Source: Candidatus Hermodarchaeota archaeon
Lineage (GTDB): Archaea; Asgardarchaeota; Hermodarchaeia; Hermodarchaeales; Hermodarchaeaceae
Length of the DNA: 53,551 nt
Assembly (NCBI GenBank): GCA_016840065.1
Contig: JAEOTB010000055.1
Coordinates: forward strand, 1 to 53,551
Direction of reading: 5' to 3'
The notes under the pieces are model-generated. The model did not search any database. It saw nothing but the letters and a program-made list of their open reading frames with translations, and was not told the DNA's origin. Below, piece after piece: positions 1 to 7,706 of this stretch. The stretch's first letter is position 1, and every line of letters starts with the position of its first letter. The position numbers and the translations under genes were made by a program.

Positions 1-1
1 G

Positions 2-196
2 CGCATATTATCTATAGCAAGAACAACAGGATATACTTGTACTGCTGTTGCTCGAATTGTACTTCAAGGGAAATTCGAAGAAAAAGGGGTCATCCCTCCA
101 GAACTATTAGGAAAACATCCAGAAGTCTATCACCAAGTTATTGAATATCTACGGAAGAGAGATGTGATGTTTAAGGAGACTATCGAAGAACTGTAA
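2..196 (+). CDS. C-terminus of a saccharopine dehydrogenase-like protein (partial)
   Basis: Only the last 64 codons are in the window and the gene begins before it. The frame stays open from base 2 to TAA at 194-196. The peptide reads TTGYTCTAVAR early on, then KGVIPPELLG. This is the usual end of saccharopine dehydrogenase / LYS9-like NAD(P)-binding reductases, where a T-T-G-Y-x-x-A helix is followed by a K-G-V-x-P-P-E segment. The family acts in lysine or related amino acid metabolism, but with this little sequence the substrate cannot be named. The family match is by memory of the motif. The next gene follows 66 bases downstream on the same strand. Confidence 0.6.
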   Translation, partial: RILSIARTTGYTCTAVARIVLQGKFEEKGVIPPELLGKHPEVYHQVIEYLRKRDVMFKETIEEL

Positions 197-262
197 GACA
201 CACCAACCGAAAGCACAGACTAATAAACACAATAAACCGAGGTCGAATGAAACGAGGCTCAA

Positions 263-1171
263 ATGTTGGATATCAATAGCCACCGAATAACATTGAAACA
301 CCCCTTTGACCTAGACGCCACAATTGACTCCTGGATTTTCCCAGATATCCAACCAGCCCCTGAACATAAAATCCAAAACCAGCTAGCACGGTGCATCACC
401 ATTGAAGGGAAGACTGTACCGGTACGAGTGACACAACAAAGGAAGGGACAAAAACCAATACTGATGATCGAATGGCCAACTACCTGGAAAGGAAAAAACG
501 CATTAATTCAGCGAGTGAGGTACCTTTTGGGAATGGATGTGGATACAACCCATGTGCTAGCATCTCTTCGAGCAGACCCTGTAATCGGACACCTTGCCGA
601 CCCATTAGAAGGATTACGCCCTTATACACAGCCCTCTCTCTTTGAAGCGCTGGTGAAGGCGATACTGCAGCAGCAAATAAGTTACAGGCTAGCCTATCAG
701 TTGATACGTGACCTTGTGCTCGCTTATGGTTCTAGTTGTCGACTTGGAGAGTTGGAACTCTGGGATTTCCCAACAGCCCAGCGATTGGTAAGTTTATCTG
801 AGGAAGAGCTTCGTGCCCATAGAGTAGGCTACAAGGCGAAATTTATACTGGAGCTTAGCAAACGGATTGTATCAGGGGAGTTTGACCTGGAGGTTCTTAC
901 AAAGGAAAATACAGCAGTGGTGCTGCAAGCCCTTGACGCACTACCGGGTGTGGGGCCTTGGACAGCTGAACTCACAGCCCTTAGCGGATTGCGTCGACTT
1001 GAGGTTTTTCCCTATGATGACCTGGTAGTTCGAAACCTTATCTCAAAGCTCTACTTGAGGGGAGCATCAGTCAAAAGGAAAGATGTAGAAAAACTAGCTG
1101 AACGATGGGGTAATCAGGCACCAGGGGTTCTCTATTTCCTGATGGCGGCACAAGTACTGAATCTCATTTGA
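263..1171 (+). CDS. DNA-3-methyladenine glycosylase, AlkA-like (HhH-GPD superfamily)
   Basis: A 302-residue base-excision repair glycosylase that should remove alkylated purines from DNA. The N-terminal third resembles the AlkA beta-domain. The HhH-GPD core follows: the helix with AILQQQIS near residue 130, the helix-hairpin-helix LPGVGPWTAEL around 226-236, and the catalytic loop FPYDDLVVRN. Asp253 in that loop aligns with the catalytic aspartate of E. coli AlkA. There is no C-x6-C-x2-C-x5-C iron-sulfur loop, which argues against endonuclease III or MutY. The ATG start has a purine-rich CGAGG about 6 bases upstream. It stands alone, ending just before the convergent HEAT-repeat gene. Confidence 0.9.
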   Translation: MLDINSHRITLKHPFDLDATIDSWIFPDIQPAPEHKIQNQLARCITIEGKTVPVRVTQQRKGQKPILMIEWPTTWKGKNALIQRVRYLLGMDVDTTHVLASLRADPVIGHLADPLEGLRPYTQPSLFEALVKAILQQQISYRLAYQLIRDLVLAYGSSCRLGELELWDFPTAQRLVSLSEEELRAHRVGYKAKFILELSKRIVSGEFDLEVLTKENTAVVLQALDALPGVGPWTAELTALSGLRRLEVFPYDDLVVRNLISKLYLRGASVKRKDVEKLAERWGNQAPGVLYFLMAAQVLNLI

Positions 1172-1187
1172 TAGGAATTACTACCTC

Positions 1188-2792
1188 TTATGAACCAGAT
1201 GTTTTTTCCTTCTGGAGACGAGTAATTGCTTCCTGAACCGCCCTATGGACACCCGCATCCTCCTCCATTTCGAGTGCTTGTGTTAGAGGGGCAATTGCAC
1301 TTGGGTCACCAATCTCAGTCAATGCTGAGGCTGCCCCCCAACGAACCCCAGAATCCGCATCGCTCAAAGCTCGGACGAGGGGTGTTACAGCGCGTTTATC
1401 TTTGATTGCTCCTAGAGCCGAGGCTGCCCCCCAACGAACCCCAGAATCCGCATCGCTTAAAGCTTGTATTAGGGGTTCAACCGCTTGGGGGTTTCTGAGC
1501 CCTCCTAGTGCGGCAGCTGCTCCCCAGCGGACTGATGAGTCCGAGTCCTTCAGTGCTTGTACTAGTGCCTGAACAGCTCGAATATCCCTAATCCCACTAA
1601 GAGCACTTACGGCACCCCAGCGAACATCCCGAGACCCCTCCTTCAAGCAATGTAGCAGGGGCTCAATGGCTGGTTCACCGATTGAACTTAGAGCCTCTAC
1701 TACTCCTAGTCGTAATGCGACTCTTTCATCTTCTAATGCTTTAAGAAGGTGTTCGATTCCTGGAACTCCAATTTTTCCGAGGGCGGAGGAGATTCGCCAT
1801 CTGGAAGCATCATCTTGTACATTGGCCAAAGCTTCTAGAAGTTGCTTTATTGCTGGAACACCAATTTTTGCTAGAGAAGACACTGCACTCCATTGTACAA
1901 TACTGGATTCGTCATTCAGTTTGTGAACCAAGGGGATTACTGCCCTTGGATCACCGATTTTACCAAGAGTGACTATCGAGGCCCACCTTACATGCCATTC
2001 AGGATCCTCAAGACATCGAATGAGGGGGCCTACAGATTTCAAATCAATAATTTTCGCAAGAGCTTTTGCGGCAGCCCATCTGACTTGCCAATCTCTATCT
2101 AGCAATGCATGAATAATGGCGTCAAGGGTTCGCTCATCCTGAATCTTTGCCAATACTTCAATAGCGCTCCAACGCATCGTATTATCTGGGTTGTTTAAAA
2201 CCCGGAGAAGGTGATCAACAGCGGGCTTTCCTATCTTGCCTAATGCCTCTATAACACCAAGTCTGACTCGGCTTGCTTCATCGTTCAGAAGAGGGATTAG
2301 GAATGCCACTGACCTTGCATCTCTAATTTTACCCAGGGCAACAGCTGCTTGCCATCGGCAGTGCCAATCCTCGTCTTTGAGAACTCCGAGCAGTGGTTCT
2401 ACAACTCTCGGGTCCTTAAGTTTCCCTAAAACTTCAGCTGCTTTTTCTCGAACCCCAACAATAGGATCCTTTAGAGCCCTTGATAAAGCGTCGATGGCCT
2501 GTGATTCTCCGAGTTCACCGAGAGCACCAACAGCCGCCCAACGTACTCGCCAGACTTTATCTTTCAATAATTTGAGGAGGTGTTCAGTGGCTCTGGAATC
2601 GCCAATCTGACCTAGTGATACTGCTGCCATCCATCTTACTCCGGAGTCCTTATCTCCAAGGCTTTCAATCAGTGATTCTAAACCTTCTCTTGCTCTAAGT
2701 TGCCCTATGTCTTCAGCTGCTTTCCTTCGTGCCTGTGCGTCACCCTTTCTCAATGCATCCAGTAAGTAGGCAACGCGTTTCTCTGAACTCAT
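1188..2792 (-). CDS. HEAT-repeat (PBS-lyase-like) scaffold protein, long paralog
   Basis: About 534 residues made almost wholly of about 17 HEAT-like repeats of 31 residues, each with the pattern V-R-W-x-A-A-x-A-L-G-x-I-x-D-x-x-A-V-x-P-L. It is a soluble alpha-solenoid. Such proteins are usually protein-binding scaffolds, or activators of other enzymes in phycobilin-lyase relatives. No catalytic motif is visible and no signal peptide or membrane helix is seen, so the partner is unknown. The start is taken at ATG 2792, which has GGGGA about 8 bases upstream; an ATG 8 codons further up lacks this. A second HEAT gene lies 88 bases upstream on the same strand, so the two are probably co-transcribed. 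Two neighbouring repeat units are nearly identical at DNA level (separate entry). Confidence 0.85.
   Translation of the reverse strand: MSSEKRVAYLLDALRKGDAQARRKAAEDIGQLRAREGLESLIESLGDKDSGVRWMAAVSLGQIGDSRATEHLLKLLKDKVWRVRWAAVGALGELGESQAIDALSRALKDPIVGVREKAAEVLGKLKDPRVVEPLLGVLKDEDWHCRWQAAVALGKIRDARSVAFLIPLLNDEASRVRLGVIEALGKIGKPAVDHLLRVLNNPDNTMRWSAIEVLAKIQDERTLDAIIHALLDRDWQVRWAAAKALAKIIDLKSVGPLIRCLEDPEWHVRWASIVTLGKIGDPRAVIPLVHKLNDESSIVQWSAVSSLAKIGVPAIKQLLEALANVQDDASRWRISSALGKIGVPGIEHLLKALEDERVALRLGVVEALSSIGEPAIEPLLHCLKEGSRDVRWGAVSALSGIRDIRAVQALVQALKDSDSSVRWGAAAALGGLRNPQAVEPLIQALSDADSGVRWGAASALGAIKDKRAVTPLVRALSDADSGVRWGAASALTEIGDPSAIAPLTQALEMEEDAGVHRAVQEAITRLQKEKTSGS
1327..1463. repeat. Near-identical duplicated HEAT unit, 93-bp period
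   Basis: A 38-base block at 1327-1364 recurs exactly at 1420-1457. One mismatch (C to T) and six more matching bases follow each copy. The offset is 93 bases, exactly one 31-residue HEAT unit, so the reading frame is preserved. Other units in the gene are clearly diverged, so this pair suggests a recent unit duplication or gene conversion inside the C-terminal part of the solenoid. Confidence 0.85.
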
Positions 2793-2880
2793 CAGACTTC
2801 CCCAAACATTTCTCATTCACCATAGTAGCTAATAATCTTGACTGTTCCGCATCAAAGCTGAAAATTTCCGAAGATTCTCA

Positions 2881-4104
2881 CTATTGCTTCCGAATCTTTT
2901 CCAGAGCAGTCTTCATCGCTTGGCGAACAGAGTTCTCTGATTCACTCTTCAGAGCTTGTTCTAGGGGTTTGGTTGCCTGAGGAGCACCAATCTGACCGAG
3001 AATCGCAGCAGCCTGCCATCGAACACCAATCCTTTCATCGTGTAAAGCTTTGATGAGGGGGTCGAGGGCCCGGGGTCCTATTTTGCCCAGGGCTTCTGCT
3101 ATGAATACTCGGAAACGGCTGTCTTCATCCTTCAGTGTTTCAACAAGACTTTCTGCTGCTTGGTCTCCTCCAATCATTCCTAGCGAGATGGTAGCTTCTC
3201 TACGCACTATACTATCAGAATCCGCTAATGTCCGACGTAGAGGTTCAATCGCCCTGGTATCTCCAATTAGACCCAAGGCTACAGTGGCTCTCCACCTTAC
3301 ATGCCAATCATCATCGCTTAAGGCTTCAATTAGAGGTTCAACTGCTTGTTCGTCACCGATTCTGCCTAGTGCTACAGCTGCACTCAATCTTACTTTCTGG
3401 CTGGGGTCCTTCAGAGCTTGGATCAAGGGCTCAATTGCTTGGTCACTTCCCACTTTTTGGAGTGCACCCGTGACTCCCCATCGTGTACGCCAGTCACCAT
3501 CCTTTAGGGCTTCCATTAGAGGTTCCACAGATTCAACTGACTCGACTCGTCTAAGGGCATCTGCTGCCTCGCCCTTGATATCGCTTTCATTGCTGCTCTG
3601 CAAGACTTGGAGTAGGGCTACAATAGCGGGTGTTCCTAGTTTACTTATGGCTTCGACCGCTTTGAGGCGAACCGCCCGATCCTCATCCTTTAGGCTATGG
3701 ATGAGTGGGTTTACTGCTCTTTCATCACCTATCATTCCCAGAGCAAGGGCTGCCCTCAATCTGACGCTGGTTTCTTTGTCCTTGAGGAGGAGAATGAGTG
3801 GAAACACTGCCTCCTTGTCTTTCATTTCACCCAAGGAGAGAGCAGCACAGCCCCGGACAACACTGTCCTCATCACTGAGTGTCTGAATGAGAGGGGCAAG
3901 GGCCCGTGGGTCGTTAATCATTCCAAGGCTTATGGCGGCACTCCACCTTACACTAGCTACCCTATCCTTGAGGGCACGGATCAAGGGCTCAACTGCTTTC
4001 ACGTTCTTTGTAATGCCTAGTTCTATCACTGCCCTCATTCGTGCGACGTTATCCTTCTGGTGCATCAGAATAGCTTCTAGTCGTTCTACTTCACCGTCAG
4101 ACAT
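2881..4104 (-). CDS. HEAT-repeat (PBS-lyase-like) scaffold protein, short paralog
   Basis: 407 residues, about 13 HEAT-like repeats of 31 residues from near the N-terminus (after MSDGEVERLEAIL) to the end. Consensus pieces such as VRWSAAISLGMI and VRLRAALALGMIGD recur throughout. It has the same fold and repeat length as the downstream neighbour at 1188-2792 and is a diverged paralog with fewer units. The role is most likely a binding scaffold; no enzyme domain is visible. It is the first gene of a probable two-gene minus-strand unit, transcribed divergently from the DtxR-feoB operon. The ATG start at 4104 is the only good choice near the first repeat. Confidence 0.85.
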   Translation of the reverse strand: MSDGEVERLEAILMHQKDNVARMRAVIELGITKNVKAVEPLIRALKDRVASVRWSAAISLGMINDPRALAPLIQTLSDEDSVVRGCAALSLGEMKDKEAVFPLILLLKDKETSVRLRAALALGMIGDERAVNPLIHSLKDEDRAVRLKAVEAISKLGTPAIVALLQVLQSSNESDIKGEAADALRRVESVESVEPLMEALKDGDWRTRWGVTGALQKVGSDQAIEPLIQALKDPSQKVRLSAAVALGRIGDEQAVEPLIEALSDDDWHVRWRATVALGLIGDTRAIEPLRRTLADSDSIVRREATISLGMIGGDQAAESLVETLKDEDSRFRVFIAEALGKIGPRALDPLIKALHDERIGVRWQAAAILGQIGAPQATKPLEQALKSESENSVRQAMKTALEKIRKQ

Positions 4105-4283
4105 TGTATTCCCTTTTCGTAGATTGGTATTTCATATCGTCTTGGACTGATGGAATGATACCTGTTGTTGTAGATACTAGTTAAATTGGAATTAAAAAAG
4201 TTCCCGCCCTAATGGTGTTTCATCATTTCTGAGCATCTGGAGAGTGTTTCGGTACATTTGGTTAGTCTTTAGTTTGAAGGCAA

Positions 4284-4315
4284 ACCTTATATTTAGGCAT
4301 GCCTAAATCTTCACC
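4284..4315 (+). promoter_or_regulatory. TATA box and perfect 18-bp DtxR-type operator before the iron operon
   Basis: The palindrome ATTTAGGCATGCCTAAAT occupies 4291-4308 with no mismatch, and a TATA-like CTTATATT lies at 4285-4292, partly under it. The GTG start of the regulator gene is at 4316, about 27 bases from the TATA centre, so the transcript should be leaderless or nearly so. DtxR/IdeR/MntR-family operators share the half-site TTAGG..., and this site sits directly in front of a DtxR-family gene. The inference is metal-dependent autorepression of the operon by blocking TBP/RNA polymerase. Confidence 0.8.
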
Positions 4316-5038
4316 GTGACATCACCTCCTAAACCCCACACAGACCAAGAGTCAAAGACACAGAAAGAAAGAATGCCGAGTGCAAGCATCGAAGAATACC
4401 TAGAAGCAGTTTTCCGGCTACTAGAAACCAATCAGGAAAAATATGCAAAGACAGGAGAGCTTGCAGAACTATTGAAGGTAGCACCCGCCAGTGTGACACA
4501 GATGATTCAAAAGCTTGCCGCTCGAAAATACCTCATTTACCGAAAGGGTCAGGGGGTTCGACTAACTCAAAAGGGTAGAGAAGTAGCACTGGATGTTTTA
4601 AGGCGACATCGTGTTGCCGAGTTGCTACTTGTGGACCTTCTGGGGGTTAGCTGGGAGGAAGCCCATGAAGTGGCTTGTCAGTGGGAGCACATCCTTACTA
4701 AGGAGATGTGTGACAGGGTGTTGGTAAGACTTGGAGAGCCTACAACTTGCCCCCATGGAAACCCGATTCCCGACGGAGAAGGTAAGATATCCCAAGTTGA
4801 AACACAGGCTCTTGCTGAATTGGAGCAAGGAGAGGAGGCAATCATCGACAGTATTAGCAATGAGAACCCCAATCTCTTGCGAATAATGGCTTCGATGGGA
4901 ATGCTTCCAGGGGAGCACATCAGAGTTGTACAGATTGCACCAGGAGGCGATACACTTCTAATCGAGGTGGGAACCGCCCAATTTGCCCTTAGTCGAACCC
5001 TTGCTAAACAGATCCAGGTCAGAAAGGAACCACAATAA
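4316..5038 (+). CDS. DtxR-family metal-dependent regulator fused to a FeoA (SH3-like) domain
   Basis: 240 residues. Residues 20-80 form a winged helix (EYLEAVFRLLETN, then the recognition helix VAPASVTQMIQKLAARKYL). Residues 80-150 are the metal-binding dimerisation domain with RRHRVAELLL, WEEAHEVACQWEH and CPHGNPIP, the typical Cys/His/Glu ligand segments of DtxR/IdeR/MntR. The last 75 residues are a FeoA/SH3-like domain (LLRIMASMGMLPGEHIRVVQ). It should repress iron uptake when Fe(II) is sufficient. The GTG start at 4316 fits a leaderless transcript given the upstream TATA box. feoB follows 19 bases downstream. There is no separate feoA gene, so the fused domain may serve that role as well. 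Confidence 0.92.
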   Translation: MTSPPKPHTDQESKTQKERMPSASIEEYLEAVFRLLETNQEKYAKTGELAELLKVAPASVTQMIQKLAARKYLIYRKGQGVRLTQKGREVALDVLRRHRVAELLLVDLLGVSWEEAHEVACQWEHILTKEMCDRVLVRLGEPTTCPHGNPIPDGEGKISQVETQALAELEQGEEAIIDSISNENPNLLRIMASMGMLPGEHIRVVQIAPGGDTLLIEVGTAQFALSRTLAKQIQVRKEPQ

Positions 5039-5057
5039 CTGGATAACAAGGTGACCG

Positions 5058-7301
5058 ATGATGTCCCGCCCGGAACCAAAGCGTCGCCGTCGTCGATGGA
5101 AACATCAACTTCCACCTTCAGATGAATTGAGTATCGCTCTAGTAGGAAACCCTAATGTTGGAAAGAGTGTAATCTTCAACAGCTGGACGGGACTCGGTGC
5201 AATTGTATCAAATTACCCTGGGACTACAGTCGAGATTCTAGAAGGTACCGTCTTCTTTTCAATCCATGATGTATACAAACCTGGAAGATTCCAAGAAAGT
5301 GACCTTCCTCCTTCAAGAGACAGAGAGTTGGACACCTCAGAAAGCGAACCTCAAATTGCAGATCAACCCCCAAGGCGTAGACGGCGAAGAAGGTTCAGGC
5401 GAAGGGAGAGCTCCAGTGGTTCATGTCATGGACCAGGTCGAGGGCGAAGGAGAAGAAGAAAAAGGAAAGCTGACACGCTCCGTTTGCGGATAGTAGATTT
5501 ACCAGGCTCTTACACTATAATCAGCCCAACTTCCCTGGATGAACAGGTAACGCTACGTTATCTCCAAGAAGAGCAACCAGATGCTATTGTTAACGTGCTG
5601 GACGCAACCAATCTTCAGCGAAACCTCTTAATGACAATAGCACTGCTCGAGTTTGACATACCTCTGGTAGTATGTCTCAATCAGATTGATTTAGCCCGAA
5701 AAATGGGCATAAATATCGACGTAAAAGCTCTAGAACGACTACTCGGAGTACCTGTAGTTCCCACGATTGCTTCTCAAGGAAAGAACCTCAGAGAGTTACT
5801 CAGGGTTGCTGCCAGGGCAGCCATTGGACGCCGCAGACGACGAAGACGACGAAGGATGATTTTCCCCAATGGAATAGAAGCAAAGCTTGTATCACTGGAG
5901 AAGCAGTTGGAAGCGGTAAATTTCTGTCCCATGGCGTTACCACCCAGGATTGTTTCCCAACAAATGCTTGAAGGAGAAAGCGGATGCGTCCAGTGCGCAA
6001 ATGATCACGCCCAAGGAAAGCAGGCAATTGAATATGTGGCAAGGTTACGTAAACAGATCGAGGAGGAGTTCGGACAAGATATCGTGTTAGTTCTGGGACA
6101 GAAGCGCCGGGATTATGCTAGCTATCTTGCTGAAAGAACTCAACAGGGGCAGGGCCAACGGGTCCCGCTCACGGAACGCATATCCGCAGTTCTTACCCAC
6201 AGAATCTGGGGACTACCAATAGCCGCCCTCATTCTCATAGGATCCTTACTACTGATTTTTGGTGTAGGCTTCATCTTCGATGAAACTGTCGGTACATTCT
6301 GGGATGCGGTAGTTGATCCCACAGCCTTAGCACTGTTAGGCACATGGATACCCTGGCCAATTATCCAAACCATACTATACTATGGTCTAATACTGGGCTT
6401 TCAAGGGTGGCTGTTCATCGCGGTGCCCTATGTGGTCACCTTCTATGTTCTCCTCTCAATCATGGAGGACACAGGATACATGGCCCGATTGGCCTTCCTG
6501 TTGGACGGTTTGATGCACAGAGTTGGACTTCACGGACGTGCTATTATTCCATTGTTCATGGGGATGGGGTGCAATGTTCCTGCGGTTCTGGGGAATCGTA
6601 TTCTCAACAGCAAGAAGGAGCGAGTTATTGCTGCCTTCCTAGTGGTCCTTGTTCCCTGCTCTGCCCAGCTATCGGTAATCATGGGCACAGTCGCCCGATA
6701 TGGACATATCATCTTCGCCTTCATCATATACGGTATTGTACTTGCCATCATCTTTGCACTGGGTGTCTTGTTGCAGCACACTGTTCCTGGTGAATCCTTT
6801 GGGCTGGTCATGGAGATGCCACCGCTTCGTCTTCCCCGAGCAAAAACAACTGTCAAGAAAACCTGGATCCGGTTCAAGGAGTTCGTCTACATTGCGCTCC
6901 CCTTCATCATTGTGGGCAGCGCTGTCCTTGGTATTCTTCTCGAAACCGGACTTCTGAACCTTGTGGTCGCACCCATGAGCCCACTAATTGTGGGGTGGCT
7001 TGGACTCCCAGCAATTACTGCTGCTGCCCTCATCTATGGTGTTCTGCGAAAGGAATTGACCGTGGAATTGTTACTAATCCTTGCCTCACCTCTCGGCATA
7101 GCTGCTTTCTTGACCATTAGGCAGATGTTTGTCTTTGCCCTGGTCACCACCATCTATGTGCCCTGTGTGGCAACCATAGGAGTCCTGGCTCGTGAATATG
7201 GGTGGAAGTACACAATCATAATAATGGTAACAACCATCGGGCTAGCCTTTCTAATTGGGGGTCTCGCCAACAACCTCCTAATGTTCCTAGGATATACCTA
7301 A
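5058..7301 (+). CDS. feoB: Ferrous iron transporter B with arginine-rich insertions
   Basis: 747 residues. The N-terminal G domain has G1 GNPNVGKS at 30-37, G2 NYPGTTVE at 52-59, G3 DLPGSY at 147-152 and G4 NQID. The polytopic Gate/core membrane domain has the family signatures GYMARLAFLLD and GMGCNVPAV. It imports Fe(II) across the cytoplasmic membrane. Unusual: about 70 residues are inserted between G2 and G3 (roughly 68-140), with runs of seven Arg (106-112) and mixed Arg/Lys (130-137). A nine-Arg run lies at 258-266 after the G domain, and five Arg lie at 9-13. The Arg codons are mixed (CGC, CGA, AGA, AGG), so this is not simple triplet slippage. It is co-transcribed with the DtxR-FeoA gene upstream. 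Confidence 0.95.
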   Translation: MMSRPEPKRRRRRWKHQLPPSDELSIALVGNPNVGKSVIFNSWTGLGAIVSNYPGTTVEILEGTVFFSIHDVYKPGRFQESDLPPSRDRELDTSESEPQIADQPPRRRRRRRFRRRESSSGSCHGPGRGRRRRRKRKADTLRLRIVDLPGSYTIISPTSLDEQVTLRYLQEEQPDAIVNVLDATNLQRNLLMTIALLEFDIPLVVCLNQIDLARKMGINIDVKALERLLGVPVVPTIASQGKNLRELLRVAARAAIGRRRRRRRRRMIFPNGIEAKLVSLEKQLEAVNFCPMALPPRIVSQQMLEGESGCVQCANDHAQGKQAIEYVARLRKQIEEEFGQDIVLVLGQKRRDYASYLAERTQQGQGQRVPLTERISAVLTHRIWGLPIAALILIGSLLLIFGVGFIFDETVGTFWDAVVDPTALALLGTWIPWPIIQTILYYGLILGFQGWLFIAVPYVVTFYVLLSIMEDTGYMARLAFLLDGLMHRVGLHGRAIIPLFMGMGCNVPAVLGNRILNSKKERVIAAFLVVLVPCSAQLSVIMGTVARYGHIIFAFIIYGIVLAIIFALGVLLQHTVPGESFGLVMEMPPLRLPRAKTTVKKTWIRFKEFVYIALPFIIVGSAVLGILLETGLLNLVVAPMSPLIVGWLGLPAITAAALIYGVLRKELTVELLLILASPLGIAAFLTIRQMFVFALVTTIYVPCVATIGVLAREYGWKYTIIIMVTTIGLAFLIGGLANNLLMFLGYT

Positions 7302-7357
7302 AGATTAAAAGGTAAATACTTGAAGAAAAAATAGAGCACTCAAGGAGAAATATCAAA

Positions 7358-7507
7358 ATGTCAGAATACAGATGTCCCCTTTGCGGTACAGTCTTCGAAA
7401 AAGCACAGGCAACCGGCTGTGCAGGCTGCGCAATGGCCCGAGGCTGCGGCGCAATTGCCTGCCCGAACTGTGGTCACGAATTCGCAGCAATTCCAGAGGA
7501 AGCATAG
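7358..7507 (+). CDS. Small Cys-rich feo-operon protein (zinc-ribbon-like, 49 aa)
   Basis: 49 residues with seven cysteines: Cys6-x2-Cys9, Cys21-x2-Cys24, Cys30 and Cys35-x2-Cys38, ending CPNCGHEF. ATG at 7358 has AAGGAGA 12 bases upstream, and the gene lies 56 bases after feoB on the same strand. Small Cys-rich proteins of this pattern are found next to feoB in many archaea and anaerobes. They are assumed to bind Zn, Fe or an iron-sulfur cluster and to assist Feo function. The motif and context are seen; the function is inferred. No membrane helix is present, so it is not the membrane-anchored FeoB-associated protein. Confidence 0.8.
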   Translation: MSEYRCPLCGTVFEKAQATGCAGCAMARGCGAIACPNCGHEFAAIPEEA

Positions 7508-7524
7508 CTAGGAACGATTATTTC

Positions 7525-7552
7525 TAGAATCTAGCTGTGCTTCGTTTTTTCT
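7525..7552 (+). terminator. Probable T-tract terminator of the feo operon
   Basis: About 40 bases after the last feo gene there is a weak CTAG-AAT-CTAG dyad followed by TTCG and six T at 7545-7550. Archaeal RNA polymerase terminates on T-rich tracts, with or without a hairpin. No gene is seen between here and the start at 7707; that stretch is AT-rich and probably carries the next promoter. Confidence 0.45.
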
Positions 7553-7706
7553 CATTTAACTCCTCTAGTTATGGTGCAGGCCCGTTTCAGCTATCTTTAG
7601 AAGTTTAGAAGAGCTATTACTAAGAAAATGGTATTGATTCGAAGATAAAATGATATAAGTGGGTTCTACAGATAATTCGTAAGCCATACTATTTGGAGGG
7701 TATTGA

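Noticed and set aside
2729..2980. Plus-strand open frame across the two HEAT genes
   Set aside because: It is a shadow of repeat-coding sequence. Long antisense frames recur every repeat unit in both HEAT genes.
5800..6042. Minus-strand frame across the Arg run of feoB
   Set aside because: It is antisense to well-supported FeoB sequence, with no ribosome site of its own.
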